Assembly (NCBI RefSeq): GCF_020400605.1
Contig: NZ_JAINRD010000012.1
Coordinates: forward strand, 162,889-226,888
Direction: 5' to 3'
Length of the DNA stretch: 64,000 nucleotides
From: Streptomyces aculeolatus
Lineage (GTDB): Bacteria > Actinomycetota > Actinomycetes > Streptomycetales > Streptomycetaceae
Below are positions 23,509 through 32,527 of this stretch, piece after piece (the first letter of the stretch is position 1; each line of letters opens with the position of its first letter). Under the pieces are notes generated by a model, which saw only the letters and a program-made list of their open reading frames with translations, searched no databases and was not told the origin of the DNA. A program made the position numbers and the translations under genes.

Positions 23509-24336
23509 GTGACCGACGAGACCCCCGCCACCCCCCACGTCGACCAGACCCGGGCACACCCCGCCCGCATCTACGACTACATCCTGGGCGGGCACGACAA
23601 CTACGAGGTGGACCACACCGCCGCGCGGCAGGTGCTCTCCGTCTGGCCCCAGGCCCGTACCGCCGCCCGCGTCAACCGCGCGTTCATGCGGCGCGCGACG
23701 CACTGGCTGGCCGCCGAGGCAGGTATCGACCAGTTCCTCGACATCGGCACCGGCATACCCACGGAACCGAACCTCCACCAGGTCGCGCAGGACGCCAACC
23801 CGGCCGCGCGGGTCGTCTACACCGACAACGACCCGCTCGTGCTGCGCTACGCCGAAGCCCTCATGACGAGCACGCCGCAGGGCCGCACCTCCTACCTGCA
23901 CGCGGACGTCACCGCGCCGCACACGATCCTGGAGGCCGCCGAGTTACGGGGCACCCTGGACCTCGACCGGCCGATCGCGCTCTCCTGCAACGCGCTCTTC
24001 CACTTCATCCCGGACCGCGACACCCCCCACGAGATCATGGAGACGCTGCTCAAGCCGCTGGCCCCGGGCAGCTTCCTGGCCCTGTCCCACGGCACGGCCG
24101 ACTTCGACCCCGAACACATCGGGTACGTACAGGAGATCTACCACGGGCAGGGCATCCCGCTGACCACCCGCGCGAAGGGGTCGATAGAGCCTTTCTTCGC
24201 GGGACTGGAGCTGGTCACTCCCGGCCTGGTCGCGCCGCACCGCTGGAAGCCGGACGGGGACCCGCTGACCGACGCCGAGGCGGCGGCGCTGGACGCGGAG
24301 GTGTCCCAGTACGCGGCGGTGGGCCGGAAGCCGTAG
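23509..24336 (+). CDS. DUF574 (SAM-dependent methyltransferase_19) protein
   Basis: A 275-residue methyltransferase-fold protein of the DUF574 family, abundant in Streptomyces beside whiJ-type genes: RIYDYILGGHDNYEVD early, FLDIGTGIPTEPN as SAM loop, RVVYTDNDPLVL after it. The target molecule is unknown. It starts with GTG at 23509, 88 bases after DUF397, so it probably belongs to the module. Codon 146 (23944-23946) is TTA, read by the bldA tRNA, which would restrict translation to late growth. Confidence 0.85.
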   Translation: MTDETPATPHVDQTRAHPARIYDYILGGHDNYEVDHTAARQVLSVWPQARTAARVNRAFMRRATHWLAAEAGIDQFLDIGTGIPTEPNLHQVAQDANPAARVVYTDNDPLVLRYAEALMTSTPQGRTSYLHADVTAPHTILEAAELRGTLDLDRPIALSCNALFHFIPDRDTPHEIMETLLKPLAPGSFLALSHGTADFDPEHIGYVQEIYHGQGIPLTTRAKGSIEPFFAGLELVTPGLVAPHRWKPDGDPLTDAEAAALDAEVSQYAAVGRKP

Positions 24337-24412
24337 GACCCCGGAAGACGGAGGGCCCCGGGGGCGGCGGGGGTCGCCGGGGGCGGCGGACGCCGCGGGT
24401 GCGGCGGGCGTT

Positions 24413-26740
24413 TCAGGCCCGCCGCACCTCGTCGTACGGGCCGAGGAAGGCGAACGCGCCGTCGCGGGCCCGGTAGAGGAAGAGGGATCCGGGCAGCTCC
24501 AGTCGGTGCGTGGCGTCCTGTGCGAAGCGCAGGTCCTTGGCCACGCCGCGGTACGCCTCCCGGACCAGCTCCTCCGCGAGGGCCCCGCGGTCGGCGGTGC
24601 CGCCGCCCGCGGTCTTCGCCAGCCGGGCGATCGCCGCCGCGACCAGACCCACCGCGTCGTACGCCTCGGGCGCCCAGCGCGGCGGCGGCGCGTCGTACGC
24701 GGCCCGGTAGGCGGCGGCGAAGTCCGGCGCCGCGGCGGGGTCGGTGAACGGGGCGGCGCACAGCCAGCCTTCGGCCGCGGTGGCACCGGCCGCCGCGAGG
24801 AAAGCGGGCCCCAGCGTCTGCCAGGTGCCTCCGCGGACACCGGTGAAGTCCGCGGCGGTCAGGGCGCGGGCGCACCGGGCGGCGCGGTCCGGGGACCCGC
24901 CGGCGTAGAGGACCGCCCCGGCGCGCTCGCCGAGCGCGGAGCCGACGGCGGCGTCGATGCCGCGCTTCGTGTCGTGGACGGTGACGGTGCCGCCGCCCGG
25001 CGGGTTGTCGGCCAGGGCCCGGGCGAACTGCCAGGCCGCGTCGCCCTCGTCGCGGACGACGGCGGTGCGCACCACGGGGCGGACGTCGGTCAGGTAGCGG
25101 AGGAACGCCGCGGGCAGCAGCTCCTCGGGGGCCCGGGTGACGGCGAGCGTGTCCGCGTCGGGCCGCGGGACGCCGGTGCCGTCGACGCCGACGAGCACGG
25201 CGCCGAGCCGGGCGGTGCGGTAGACGCCCGCGGCGGCGCGGGCACCGGCGGCGGTGGTGGGCCCGAGGACGGCCCGTACGGCGGCGTCGTCCACGAACCG
25301 CCGGGCGACGCGCAGGGCGCCGTCCCGGGTGCCGCCGTCGTCGGCGACGTCCAGGGCGAGGCGGAAGCCGGTGTTCTCGCGGGCGTTGTGCCGGTCGACG
25401 GCCAGCCGCGCGGCGCGCTCGTGGGCGCGGCCGGTGTCCTTGCCGGGGCCGCTGAGGTCGGCGTGCAGCCCGAGGGTGCGTACCGGCTCCGCCGCGTCCG
25501 AGGTGCCGCCGCGGCCGAGCCCGTACGCGAGGAGCCCGGCCCCGGCGATACCCGCGACCGCGGACCCGGCGGCCAGGAACCGCCGCCGGCTGGTGGCCCC
25601 GGGCGGCGGGCCCCCGTCGGCGGGGGTGCCGCGGACGGGGGCGGGGATGTCGAGCGCCCGCGCGGACCGCTCGGCCACCACCCGGACCACGGCCCCGGGC
25701 AGCCAACCGGCGGGATCCACCACGGTGTCGGCGGGGTATCCCGCGTCCCGCCCGGCGGCTCCAGGCCCCCCGCCCGCCTCCGGACCGGCCGGCCCGGGCG
25801 GCTCCTCGCCCTGGTCCGGCACCGGGTGCCCCGCCCCGGGGCGGTCTCCGGGTCCGCGCCCGGCGCTCGCGCCGCCCTCGGCGGCCGCAGGCTCGCTGTC
25901 CGCCGCACCGTGGGCACCGCCCCCCTCCCGGGCCTCCGTGCTCAGGGCCGCCGCCAGATCCTCCGCCGTCGGGCGCTCCTCCGGCGGCTTGCGCAGGCAC
26001 CGCTCCACCCACCCCCGCAGCGCCCCCTCCGGTACCCCGGACAGGTCCGGGGCCTCGTGGACCGTGCGGTAGACCACCGCCGCCGGGTTGCCCGTGCCGA
26101 AGGGGCGCCGCGCCGAGGCCGCGTAGGCCAGGACGCAGCCGAGGGCGAAGACGTCCGCGGCCGGGCCCACGTCGTCCGAGCCGGTGCGCGCCTGTTCCGG
26201 CGCGAGGTAGCCCGGGGTGCCGATCACCGCGCCGCTGCCGGTCAGCGCCGTGGCCCCGGGCGCGCGGGCGATGCCGAAGTCGATGAGCCGGGGGCCGTCG
26301 AGCGCCAGCAGGACGTTGCCGGGTTTGACGTCCCGGTGCACGAGCCCGGCGCCGTGGACGTCCGCGAGGGTCCCGGCCAGGTACGCGCCGAGCAGCAGGA
26401 CCGAGCGCTGCGGCCACGGCCCGTACCCGTCCACCGTCTCCGTCAGCGTCGGACCCGGCACGAACTCCGTGGCCAGCCACGGCTCCCGGGCCTCGGCGTC
26501 CGCGGCGACGACCGGCACCAGCCAGCGGCCCCGCAGCCGGCCCGCAGCCGTCACCTCGCGGCGGAAGCGGGCGCGGAAGCCGGGGTCGGCGGCGTGCTCC
26601 GCGCGGATCACCTTCAGCGCGACCAGCGTGCCGCCCGCCGTCCTGGCCAGGTAGACGACGCCCATGCCGCCGGCGCCGAGCCGGGCCAGCAGCCGGTGGC
26701 CGCCGACGGTCCCGGGGTCGTCGGCGGTCAGCGCGCGCAC
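24413..26740 (-). CDS. Ser/Thr protein kinase fused to periplasmic-binding-like sensor
   Basis: A 775-residue receptor kinase. Residues ~10-270 are a Hanks-type kinase: glycine loop GAGGMGVV, Lys43, HRDVKPGN at about 135-142, DFG at about 154. A disordered Pro/Gly linker is followed near residue 383 by a segment reading RRRFLAAGSAVAGIAGAG, the sole membrane helix, with a twin-arginine-like motif. Residues ~410-775 resemble the branched-chain amino-acid/ABC type I periplasmic-binding fold (LHADLSGPGKDTGRAHERA and a long two-lobed domain). It would sense an extracellular ligand and phosphorylate cytoplasmic targets. Starts with GTG. A paralogue lies 13 bases upstream. Confidence 0.88.
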   Translation of the reverse strand: MRALTADDPGTVGGHRLLARLGAGGMGVVYLARTAGGTLVALKVIRAEHAADPGFRARFRREVTAAGRLRGRWLVPVVAADAEAREPWLATEFVPGPTLTETVDGYGPWPQRSVLLLGAYLAGTLADVHGAGLVHRDVKPGNVLLALDGPRLIDFGIARAPGATALTGSGAVIGTPGYLAPEQARTGSDDVGPAADVFALGCVLAYAASARRPFGTGNPAAVVYRTVHEAPDLSGVPEGALRGWVERCLRKPPEERPTAEDLAAALSTEAREGGGAHGAADSEPAAAEGGASAGRGPGDRPGAGHPVPDQGEEPPGPAGPEAGGGPGAAGRDAGYPADTVVDPAGWLPGAVVRVVAERSARALDIPAPVRGTPADGGPPPGATSRRRFLAAGSAVAGIAGAGLLAYGLGRGGTSDAAEPVRTLGLHADLSGPGKDTGRAHERAARLAVDRHNARENTGFRLALDVADDGGTRDGALRVARRFVDDAAVRAVLGPTTAAGARAAAGVYRTARLGAVLVGVDGTGVPRPDADTLAVTRAPEELLPAAFLRYLTDVRPVVRTAVVRDEGDAAWQFARALADNPPGGGTVTVHDTKRGIDAAVGSALGERAGAVLYAGGSPDRAARCARALTAADFTGVRGGTWQTLGPAFLAAAGATAAEGWLCAAPFTDPAAAPDFAAAYRAAYDAPPPRWAPEAYDAVGLVAAAIARLAKTAGGGTADRGALAEELVREAYRGVAKDLRFAQDATHRLELPGSLFLYRARDGAFAFLGPYDEVRRA

Positions 26741-26753
26741 GGCCGGGGTCCCC

Positions 26754-28865
26754 TCACGCGCCCACGTCGGCGGGGCCGGCGTAGGCGAAGCGGCCGTGCC
26801 GGACGCGGTAGTGGAACGCCTCGACGCCCTGGAGGTAGCCGTCCTGGAACGCGTACTCCCTGACCATCCCGCGGTACGTGCTCCCGGTCAGCAGCTCGAA
26901 GAGCCTCCCCCGCTCGGGCCGGCGCCCGCCCAGGACCGCCTCGGTGAGCCGGTCGAGCACCATGCCCGCCACGTCGTACGCCTCGGCGGCCCAGCGCCCG
27001 GGGGCGTGCCCGTAGCGCTTGCGGAAGGCCGCCGCGAACCCGGCGACCCGCTCCGCCTCCGGGTCGATGTACGGCGCGAAGACCTCCCAGCCCTCCGCCG
27101 CCGGGCCCGCCCGCGCCGTGAACTCCGGCCCCGCGGCGGGGTAGCCGAGGATCCGTACGCCCGTGAAGTCCCGCGCGAGCAGCTTGTGCGCGAGGTCCGC
27201 GGCGCGCCGCGGGGAGCCCGCGTAGTAGACGGCGTCGGGCCGCCGGTCCAGCACGTCCGCGAGGACCGCGGCGGGCGAGTCCGCGCTCCGCGGCACCACC
27301 CGCGGGTGCACCTCCAGTTCGACCAGGCCCAGCGTCTTGTACGCGAGATGGCCCTCCTCCCACGCGAACTCGCCCGCGGCCCGGTCGATCACCATGCCCA
27401 CCCGGCGCACGCCCTCGGCCTGGAGGAACAGCGCGGCGGGCAGGCTGGTGGTGCCGTACGTCGGCACGGTCTGCAGGAGCGAGCGGCGGGAGGCGGTGCC
27501 GTACGCGCCCTGCGCCGAGGAGACCGTGAGCTGCGGGACGCGCCGCGCGTCGTACGCGCCGAGGGCCGCGCCGGTGGTCTTGTCGCCGGTGGAGCCGACG
27601 ACGGCCAGCAGGTCGCGGTCGGCGGCGAGCCGGCGCGCGGCGCGCTCGGCCTCGGCGGGGTCGCCGCGGTCGTCGGCAACGGCGACGGCCAGCTCGAAGG
27701 GCCGGCGTTCGCGGGCGTTGAACTGCTCGACGGCCAGCCGCACTCCGCGCTCCTGCGCCCGCCCGGCGGCCCGCTGCGGCCCGCTCAGGTCGGCCTGGAC
27801 GCCGAGGGTCCAGCGCCGCGCGGCGGAGCCGGAACCCCCTTCGTCCCGCAGGCCTGCCCACAGCGCCGCGCCCCCGCCCGCCGCGACCAGCGCGGCGCCG
27901 CCGGCGCCGAGGGCGAGGAAGCGGCGGCGGCCGGCCGCGGGCGCCGCTTCGGCCGCCCCGGCCACCGTGGCTTCGGCGTCCGGCAGCGCCAGCATCGCGG
28001 CGGAGCGGTCGGCGATCAGCCGTACGACGTCGTCGGGCAGCCACTCCGCGGTGCCCTCGGGCGCGTCCTCGACCAGCACCGCGTCGAGCCCGGTGGCGGT
28101 GGGGCGGTCGGCGGGGTCCTTGGCCAGGCAGCGGGCCACCACGTCCCGTACGCCGTCGGGGGCACCGGACAGGTCGGGCTCGTCGTGCACCGTGCGGTAC
28201 AGCAGCGCGTCCACGGCGCCGGTGCCGAACGGCGGGCGTCCGGTGGCCGCGTACGCCAGCACGCAGCCCAGCGCGAACACGTCCGCCGCCGGGCCGGTCT
28301 CCCGCCCCTGCGCCTGCTCGGGCGCGAGGAACCCGGGGGTGCCGACGACGGCGTCGGGCGAGGTGAGCGCGGTCTCCTCCGGGGAGCGTGCGATGCCGAA
28401 GTCGATGAGCCGCGGGCCGTCCACGGCGAGCAGCACGTTCCCGGGCTTGACGTCGCGGTGGACGAGCCCGGCCGCGTGCACCGCGGCGAGCGCCCGCGCG
28501 AGGATCTTGCCGAGTATCCGTGTGCCGCGCTCCGGCAGCGGGCCGCAGCGCGCCACGGCCTCGGCGAGCGCGGGGCCCGGCACGAACGCCGTGGCCAGCC
28601 ACGGGGCTTCGGCCTCCGGGTCGGCGCCGGTGACGGGCACCACCCACGGGCTGCGGACCCGCCGGGCGGCGGCGGCCTCGCGGCGGAACCGGGCGCGGAA
28701 GTCGGGCTCCGCGGCGTACTCCGGGCGGATCACCTTGACGGCCGCCAGCTCGCCGGTGTCCGCGCGGCCGAGGTAGACGACGCCCATGCCGCCGGTGCCG
28801 AGCCGGGCGAGGAGGCGGTGGCCGCCGATCCGTGCCGGATCCGCGGGCGTGAGCTGCTCGGTCAC
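26754..28865 (-). CDS. Second Ser/Thr kinase/periplasmic-binding-like sensor (paralogue)
   Basis: About 703 residues from GTG at 28865. Same layout as its neighbour: kinase at ~15-270 (GTGGMGVV, HRDVKPGN, DFG), a short linker, an RRRFLALGAGGAALVAAGGG membrane segment near residue 313, and a periplasmic-binding-like domain (VQADLSGPQRAAGRAQERG, VVGSTGDKTTGAALGAYD). The two receptors differ most in the linker and the ligand lobes, suggesting different ligands after tandem duplication. It overlaps the stop of the lipoprotein gene by 4 bases (GTGA), so lipoprotein, kinase and kinase form one transcript. Confidence 0.88.
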   Translation of the reverse strand: MTEQLTPADPARIGGHRLLARLGTGGMGVVYLGRADTGELAAVKVIRPEYAAEPDFRARFRREAAAARRVRSPWVVPVTGADPEAEAPWLATAFVPGPALAEAVARCGPLPERGTRILGKILARALAAVHAAGLVHRDVKPGNVLLAVDGPRLIDFGIARSPEETALTSPDAVVGTPGFLAPEQAQGRETGPAADVFALGCVLAYAATGRPPFGTGAVDALLYRTVHDEPDLSGAPDGVRDVVARCLAKDPADRPTATGLDAVLVEDAPEGTAEWLPDDVVRLIADRSAAMLALPDAEATVAGAAEAAPAAGRRRFLALGAGGAALVAAGGGAALWAGLRDEGGSGSAARRWTLGVQADLSGPQRAAGRAQERGVRLAVEQFNARERRPFELAVAVADDRGDPAEAERAARRLAADRDLLAVVGSTGDKTTGAALGAYDARRVPQLTVSSAQGAYGTASRRSLLQTVPTYGTTSLPAALFLQAEGVRRVGMVIDRAAGEFAWEEGHLAYKTLGLVELEVHPRVVPRSADSPAAVLADVLDRRPDAVYYAGSPRRAADLAHKLLARDFTGVRILGYPAAGPEFTARAGPAAEGWEVFAPYIDPEAERVAGFAAAFRKRYGHAPGRWAAEAYDVAGMVLDRLTEAVLGGRRPERGRLFELLTGSTYRGMVREYAFQDGYLQGVEAFHYRVRHGRFAYAGPADVGA

Positions 28866-29761
28866 CGGCCGTTCCCCTCCGTGCTGTTCTCCTCCGTGCC
28901 GTTGCCTGCCGCGCCGTTGCCCGGCGCGCCCTCGTCCCCCGAAGGCCCGGCATCCTGCCCGCTCTTGCCGCCGGTCCCGTCGCGCCCGAGCGCGTCCGCC
29001 ACCCGCCGGAGCATCCGCACGCCCGCATCCCGCCCGAGGTCCTGGGCCTCCGCCGCGTCGTACCCGCGGCCCGCGCGGACCGAGACCGAGACGGTGACCT
29101 GGCCGAGCCGCATCTGCATCCAGGCGTACGGGGCCGGCGCCGTGCCCGCGCCGCGGTGGTCGCCGCTCTCGCGCAGCACGTCGTCGGCGTAGCGGTTCTC
29201 GGAGTCGCCGTAGTAGGAGGCGGAGGAGATCAGGTCGGTGAGCCGTTCGCCGCCGCCGAGCTGCTGCTCGGGGCAGCGGAGCATCTCCTCCAGCATCCCG
29301 GCGTTCTCCCAGTCGGCCTGCGCCGCGGTGCGGTGCACGGTCACCACGGCGACGAGCCGGGCGGTGCCCTTCCCGGCCGCGGGCGGGACCTCGAAGTGCC
29401 GTGAGAGCGTGGCGAGTACGTCGCCGGGCAGCGGCTCCTGCCGCCAGACGCAGTCGTCGCCGAGGACCGAGAAGAGGCCGGGGTCGCTCTCGTACGGCGT
29501 GGCCGCGACCGCCTCGGGGCCGAAGAGCCCGGGGTCGGCGATGACGTCGTCGATCAGCGTCCGGGCGGCGGCGGGGTCCCGCGGCGCCTTCGCCGGGTCG
29601 GCGTCGAGCGCGGAGGTCGGCGCCGGGCTCTGCCCGCTCTGCGCACCGGGGGCGCGCGGCGGGCCGCCTTCCGGCCCTCCACCGCCGCCCGTGCAGCCCG
29701 CGGTGGCCAGCACGGCGGCGAGCAGCACGGATCCGGCGTATCCCGCGGGCCCTCGTCGCAC
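28862..29761 (-). CDS. Secreted lipoprotein of the receptor-kinase operon
   Basis: About 299 residues from GTG at 29761. The first 23 residues form a lipoprotein signal (SVLLAAVLATAGC, lipobox Cys at 23). A Gly/Pro-rich spacer precedes a soluble domain at ~50-260 (GDDCVWRQEPLPGDVL is a distinctive segment), and the tail is an Asn/Gly/Glu-rich low-complexity stretch of ~35 residues. I do not recognise the fold. As first gene of an operon with two receptor kinases it may present or modulate their ligand. The frame is open upstream to 29833, but the GTG gives a normal signal-peptide length. Confidence 0.7.
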   Translation of the reverse strand: MRRGPAGYAGSVLLAAVLATAGCTGGGGGPEGGPPRAPGAQSGQSPAPTSALDADPAKAPRDPAAARTLIDDVIADPGLFGPEAVAATPYESDPGLFSVLGDDCVWRQEPLPGDVLATLSRHFEVPPAAGKGTARLVAVVTVHRTAAQADWENAGMLEEMLRCPEQQLGGGERLTDLISSASYYGDSENRYADDVLRESGDHRGAGTAPAPYAWMQMRLGQVTVSVSVRAGRGYDAAEAQDLGRDAGVRMLRRVADALGRDGTGGKSGQDAGPSGDEGAPGNGAAGNGTEENSTEGNGR

Positions 29762-29941
29762 GAGCCTCCCCCACCCCTGACGTGACGCAGCTCTGCCCGT
29801 CCCCCGGTAGCGGATCGTACGGGGCCGGTGCACACGGTGTCAGCACGGATGTGTACGGATCACGTAACACCCCGTGCACGGCGGGCGTTCGGCGAGAAGC
29901 GGGGAAGGGCGGCGGGCGGCGGGCCGGAGCGGGCCGGGGCG

Positions 29942-29974
29942 GGCGGAAGGCGGGGTGCGGGCCCGCCTTCCGCC
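29942..29974 (-). terminator. Hairpin after the LAL regulator gene
   Basis: Perfect 13-bp stem (29942-29954 with 29962-29974), 7-base loop, 11 bases past the stop of the LAL gene and upstream of the lipoprotein promoter region. It separates the two transcripts. Confidence 0.65.
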
Positions 29975-29984
29975 GCCCGCCGGC

Positions 29985-32387
29985 TCAGCCGGTGGCGAGC
30001 CGGCGGGTCACCTGGACGCGGGACTGGCAGCCGAGCTTGCGCATCACCTTGCGCAGGTGGTTCACGACCGTCCACTCGGCGATGCCGAGCCGGCGGGCGA
30101 TGACGCGGTTCGTCAGCCCCTCCGAGACGAGCAGCGCGACCTCCAGCTCCCGCTTGGTGAGGATGTCGGCCACGTCGGTGGGCACCTCGGCCCCGGCGAC
30201 CGGCCGCGCGTCCTCAGCGGGCATCAGCCGCAGCGCGGCCTCCCAGGTCAGTTCGGCGCCGGAGCGCCACGCCCACATGTAGTCGTCGGCGCTCAGCTCC
30301 TGGCTGGCGGTGGCGAGGATCGCCGTGGTCAGCTCGGTCAGCGGCCGGGGGCGGGCCAGGCCGAGGCGCCGGCGCAGCCGGTTGGCCAGTCCCAGCGTCG
30401 CCGTGAGCAGCCGCCAGTCGGTGATGCGGCGCCACTTGTACAGCGTGATCGCCAGCATCTCCAGGCACTCGGGCCGCTCCACCGCGTCCGGCAGCCCGCC
30501 GAGCTGCTCCGCGGCGTCCGCGAACAGGGTGCGGGCCTCGGCCGAGTCCTGTTCCAGCAGCCGGACGGAGGCCAGCACGTAGCGGGCGGCCACCGCGGCG
30601 CCGAAGTCCTCGCGGCCCAGCTCCGCCGCCAGGGCGGTACGGGCCAGTTCGTCGGCGCGGGTGAGGTTGCCCGCCTCGCGGAGCACCACGGCGAGCCGGC
30701 GGGTGAGGTAGCGGCCGGAGCCGGCCGCGGTGTCGCCCGCGGCCCCGGCGCGACTGGGCGAGGCGATGACGGCCAGCCCCTCCTCGAACCGGCGGCGGGC
30801 GCGCTCCAGGTCCCCGCCGGCGTACGCCTCGTCGCCGAGCAGCCCGAGGCAGCGCACCACCCCGGCGTCGTCGTGCACGGCCCGGTAGGCGTCGCGGGCC
30901 TGGGCGAGGTAGCCGCGGGCGGCGCCGGAGCCGAGCCGCATCGCGAGCCCGCCGGCGGCCTCCAGGGTGCGGGCGTGCTGCCGCGCGTCCTCGACGCCGG
31001 CCCGCAGCGCCTCCTCGGCCAGCCGCAGGCACTGCCGCATCTGGGCCGTGCCGGTGGACTGCTCGCGCAGCGCGCCGGCGAGCACCGCCATGGACGGGCC
31101 GTCGCCGGCCTCCCGCCAGTAGCCGAACGCCGCGAGCAGGTCCGCCCGGGTCTCCGGGCCGGTCGCGGGGCGCGGTCCGGGGGCCGGGGCGCCGGGCTCC
31201 GGCAGGGGCGCGGGGCGCGGGGCGGCGAGCGCGCGGAAGTACTCGCCGTGGGCCTTGCGCAGCGTCTCGTGCACGGGCAGCAGGGCGAGGGAGCGGGCGG
31301 CGGCGTGCCGCAGGGGGCCGGGGATGCTCAGGCTCAGCTCGCCGTCGGGCCGCTCGTCGGGGACGATCGCGCTCGCGTCGATGAGCCGTTCCATGGTCCG
31401 GTAGCCGGCGGCGTCGAAGCCGGCGAGCACGCCGGCCGCGGCACGGGTGGTGAACGGGCCCTCGAAGACGGCCAGCTGGTTCAGCAGCAGCCGCTCGTCG
31501 GCGGGCAGCCGGGCGAACACCCACGAGACCATGCCGGAGATGCTGGAGTGCCGCGAGTACGGGTGCAGGTCGATGCGCCGCAGATCGCCGGCGCCGCGCT
31601 CGAAGCGCTCCAGGATCAGGTCGGGCTCCGCCAGCTTGACCTGCTCGGCCGCCAGCTCGATGGCGAACGGCAGCCCGCCGGCGAGCCGGCAGAGAGCCAG
31701 CACGTACCGGACGTTCTCCGCCGTCAGCTTGAACTCTGGCCGTACCGCCCGCGCGCTCTGTACGAACAGCTCCACGGCCGGAATCCGTGCGACGGCCGCG
31801 AGATCGGCCTCGACGCCGTGCCCGGTCGGGAGCGGCCGGAGCCGTACGACCCGCTCGCCGTACAGCCCGAGGCGGGCGGTGCCGACCGTGACGATCCGCA
31901 CCTCCGGGTAGCTCCGCCGGAACTCCGTGAGCAGTGGCGCCAGTTCATCCGCAACGTCCTCGTAGTGGTCGAACAGCAAGGTGTGCGGCCCCGGTCCGAG
32001 GCGCTCCAGGGCCGAGCAGACGGCGGCGGGATCCTCGTACAACTGCTCCTTGAGCCGGCGCAGCATCAGCGCGCCGACGGCGGGGTCCGTGATCCGGCCG
32101 AAGTCGAACACCTCGACGGTGCCGCCGGGTCCTGGCCCGAAGCGGCGGAAGTACTCCATGACGAGCCGGCTCTTGCCCACCCCGGCCGGGCCCGTGACGG
32201 TCACCAGACCGGCGTCGGGCGCGGACAGCACGGTGGCCAGCCGGTCGAGGTCGCGGGTGCGGCCGATCAGCGAGGTGGGCGTGGCCCCGATGTACCCGGC
32301 AGGACTGGTCGTCCCGCCGGTTAAGAGGCCCTCCGGGCCCCACATCTCTTCCAGTTCCTTGGCCGCGACTACGGCGTCGGCATTCAT
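29985..32387 (-). CDS. LAL-type LuxR regulator with ATPase domain
   Basis: An 800-residue regulator of the large ATP-binding LuxR class. The P-loop GPAGVGKS is at about residues 66-73 (SLIGRTRDLDRL before it), a STAND-type ATPase and winged-helix region extends to ~330, TPR-like helical repeats follow, and a LuxR helix-turn-helix ends the protein (LTKRELEVALLVSEGLTNRVI, then TVVNHLRKVMRKLGCQSR). Such proteins are often pathway-specific activators at the edge of antibiotic clusters. Codon 22 (32322-32324 on the plus strand) is TTA, implying bldA control. It probably belongs to the SARP-linked region that runs to 49831. Confidence 0.9.
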   Translation of the reverse strand: MNADAVVAAKELEEMWGPEGLLTGGTTSPAGYIGATPTSLIGRTRDLDRLATVLSAPDAGLVTVTGPAGVGKSRLVMEYFRRFGPGPGGTVEVFDFGRITDPAVGALMLRRLKEQLYEDPAAVCSALERLGPGPHTLLFDHYEDVADELAPLLTEFRRSYPEVRIVTVGTARLGLYGERVVRLRPLPTGHGVEADLAAVARIPAVELFVQSARAVRPEFKLTAENVRYVLALCRLAGGLPFAIELAAEQVKLAEPDLILERFERGAGDLRRIDLHPYSRHSSISGMVSWVFARLPADERLLLNQLAVFEGPFTTRAAAGVLAGFDAAGYRTMERLIDASAIVPDERPDGELSLSIPGPLRHAAARSLALLPVHETLRKAHGEYFRALAAPRPAPLPEPGAPAPGPRPATGPETRADLLAAFGYWREAGDGPSMAVLAGALREQSTGTAQMRQCLRLAEEALRAGVEDARQHARTLEAAGGLAMRLGSGAARGYLAQARDAYRAVHDDAGVVRCLGLLGDEAYAGGDLERARRRFEEGLAVIASPSRAGAAGDTAAGSGRYLTRRLAVVLREAGNLTRADELARTALAAELGREDFGAAVAARYVLASVRLLEQDSAEARTLFADAAEQLGGLPDAVERPECLEMLAITLYKWRRITDWRLLTATLGLANRLRRRLGLARPRPLTELTTAILATASQELSADDYMWAWRSGAELTWEAALRLMPAEDARPVAGAEVPTDVADILTKRELEVALLVSEGLTNRVIARRLGIAEWTVVNHLRKVMRKLGCQSRVQVTRRLATG

Positions 32388-32527
32388 GGCGTCGCTTCAC
32401 AGGAGGTGCCGGAGGCGACCGCCGCTCGCGTCATCGTCGCGACGACCGCCTGACTGCCATCAGGGCTCACTGCATTCCCTCCGCCGAAACCTGTCCCGCT
32501 CCCCCGTGCCACGGCCGGCTCGCCCCT

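Noticed and set aside
24506..26863. 785-codon plus-strand frame opposite the first receptor kinase
   Set aside because: Antisense shadow of the kinase gene, low complexity and without domains.
29874..32324. Long plus-strand frame opposite the LAL regulator
   Set aside because: Shadow of the minus-strand LAL gene. Its translation lacks motifs, while the minus strand shows a P-loop and a LuxR helix-turn-helix.
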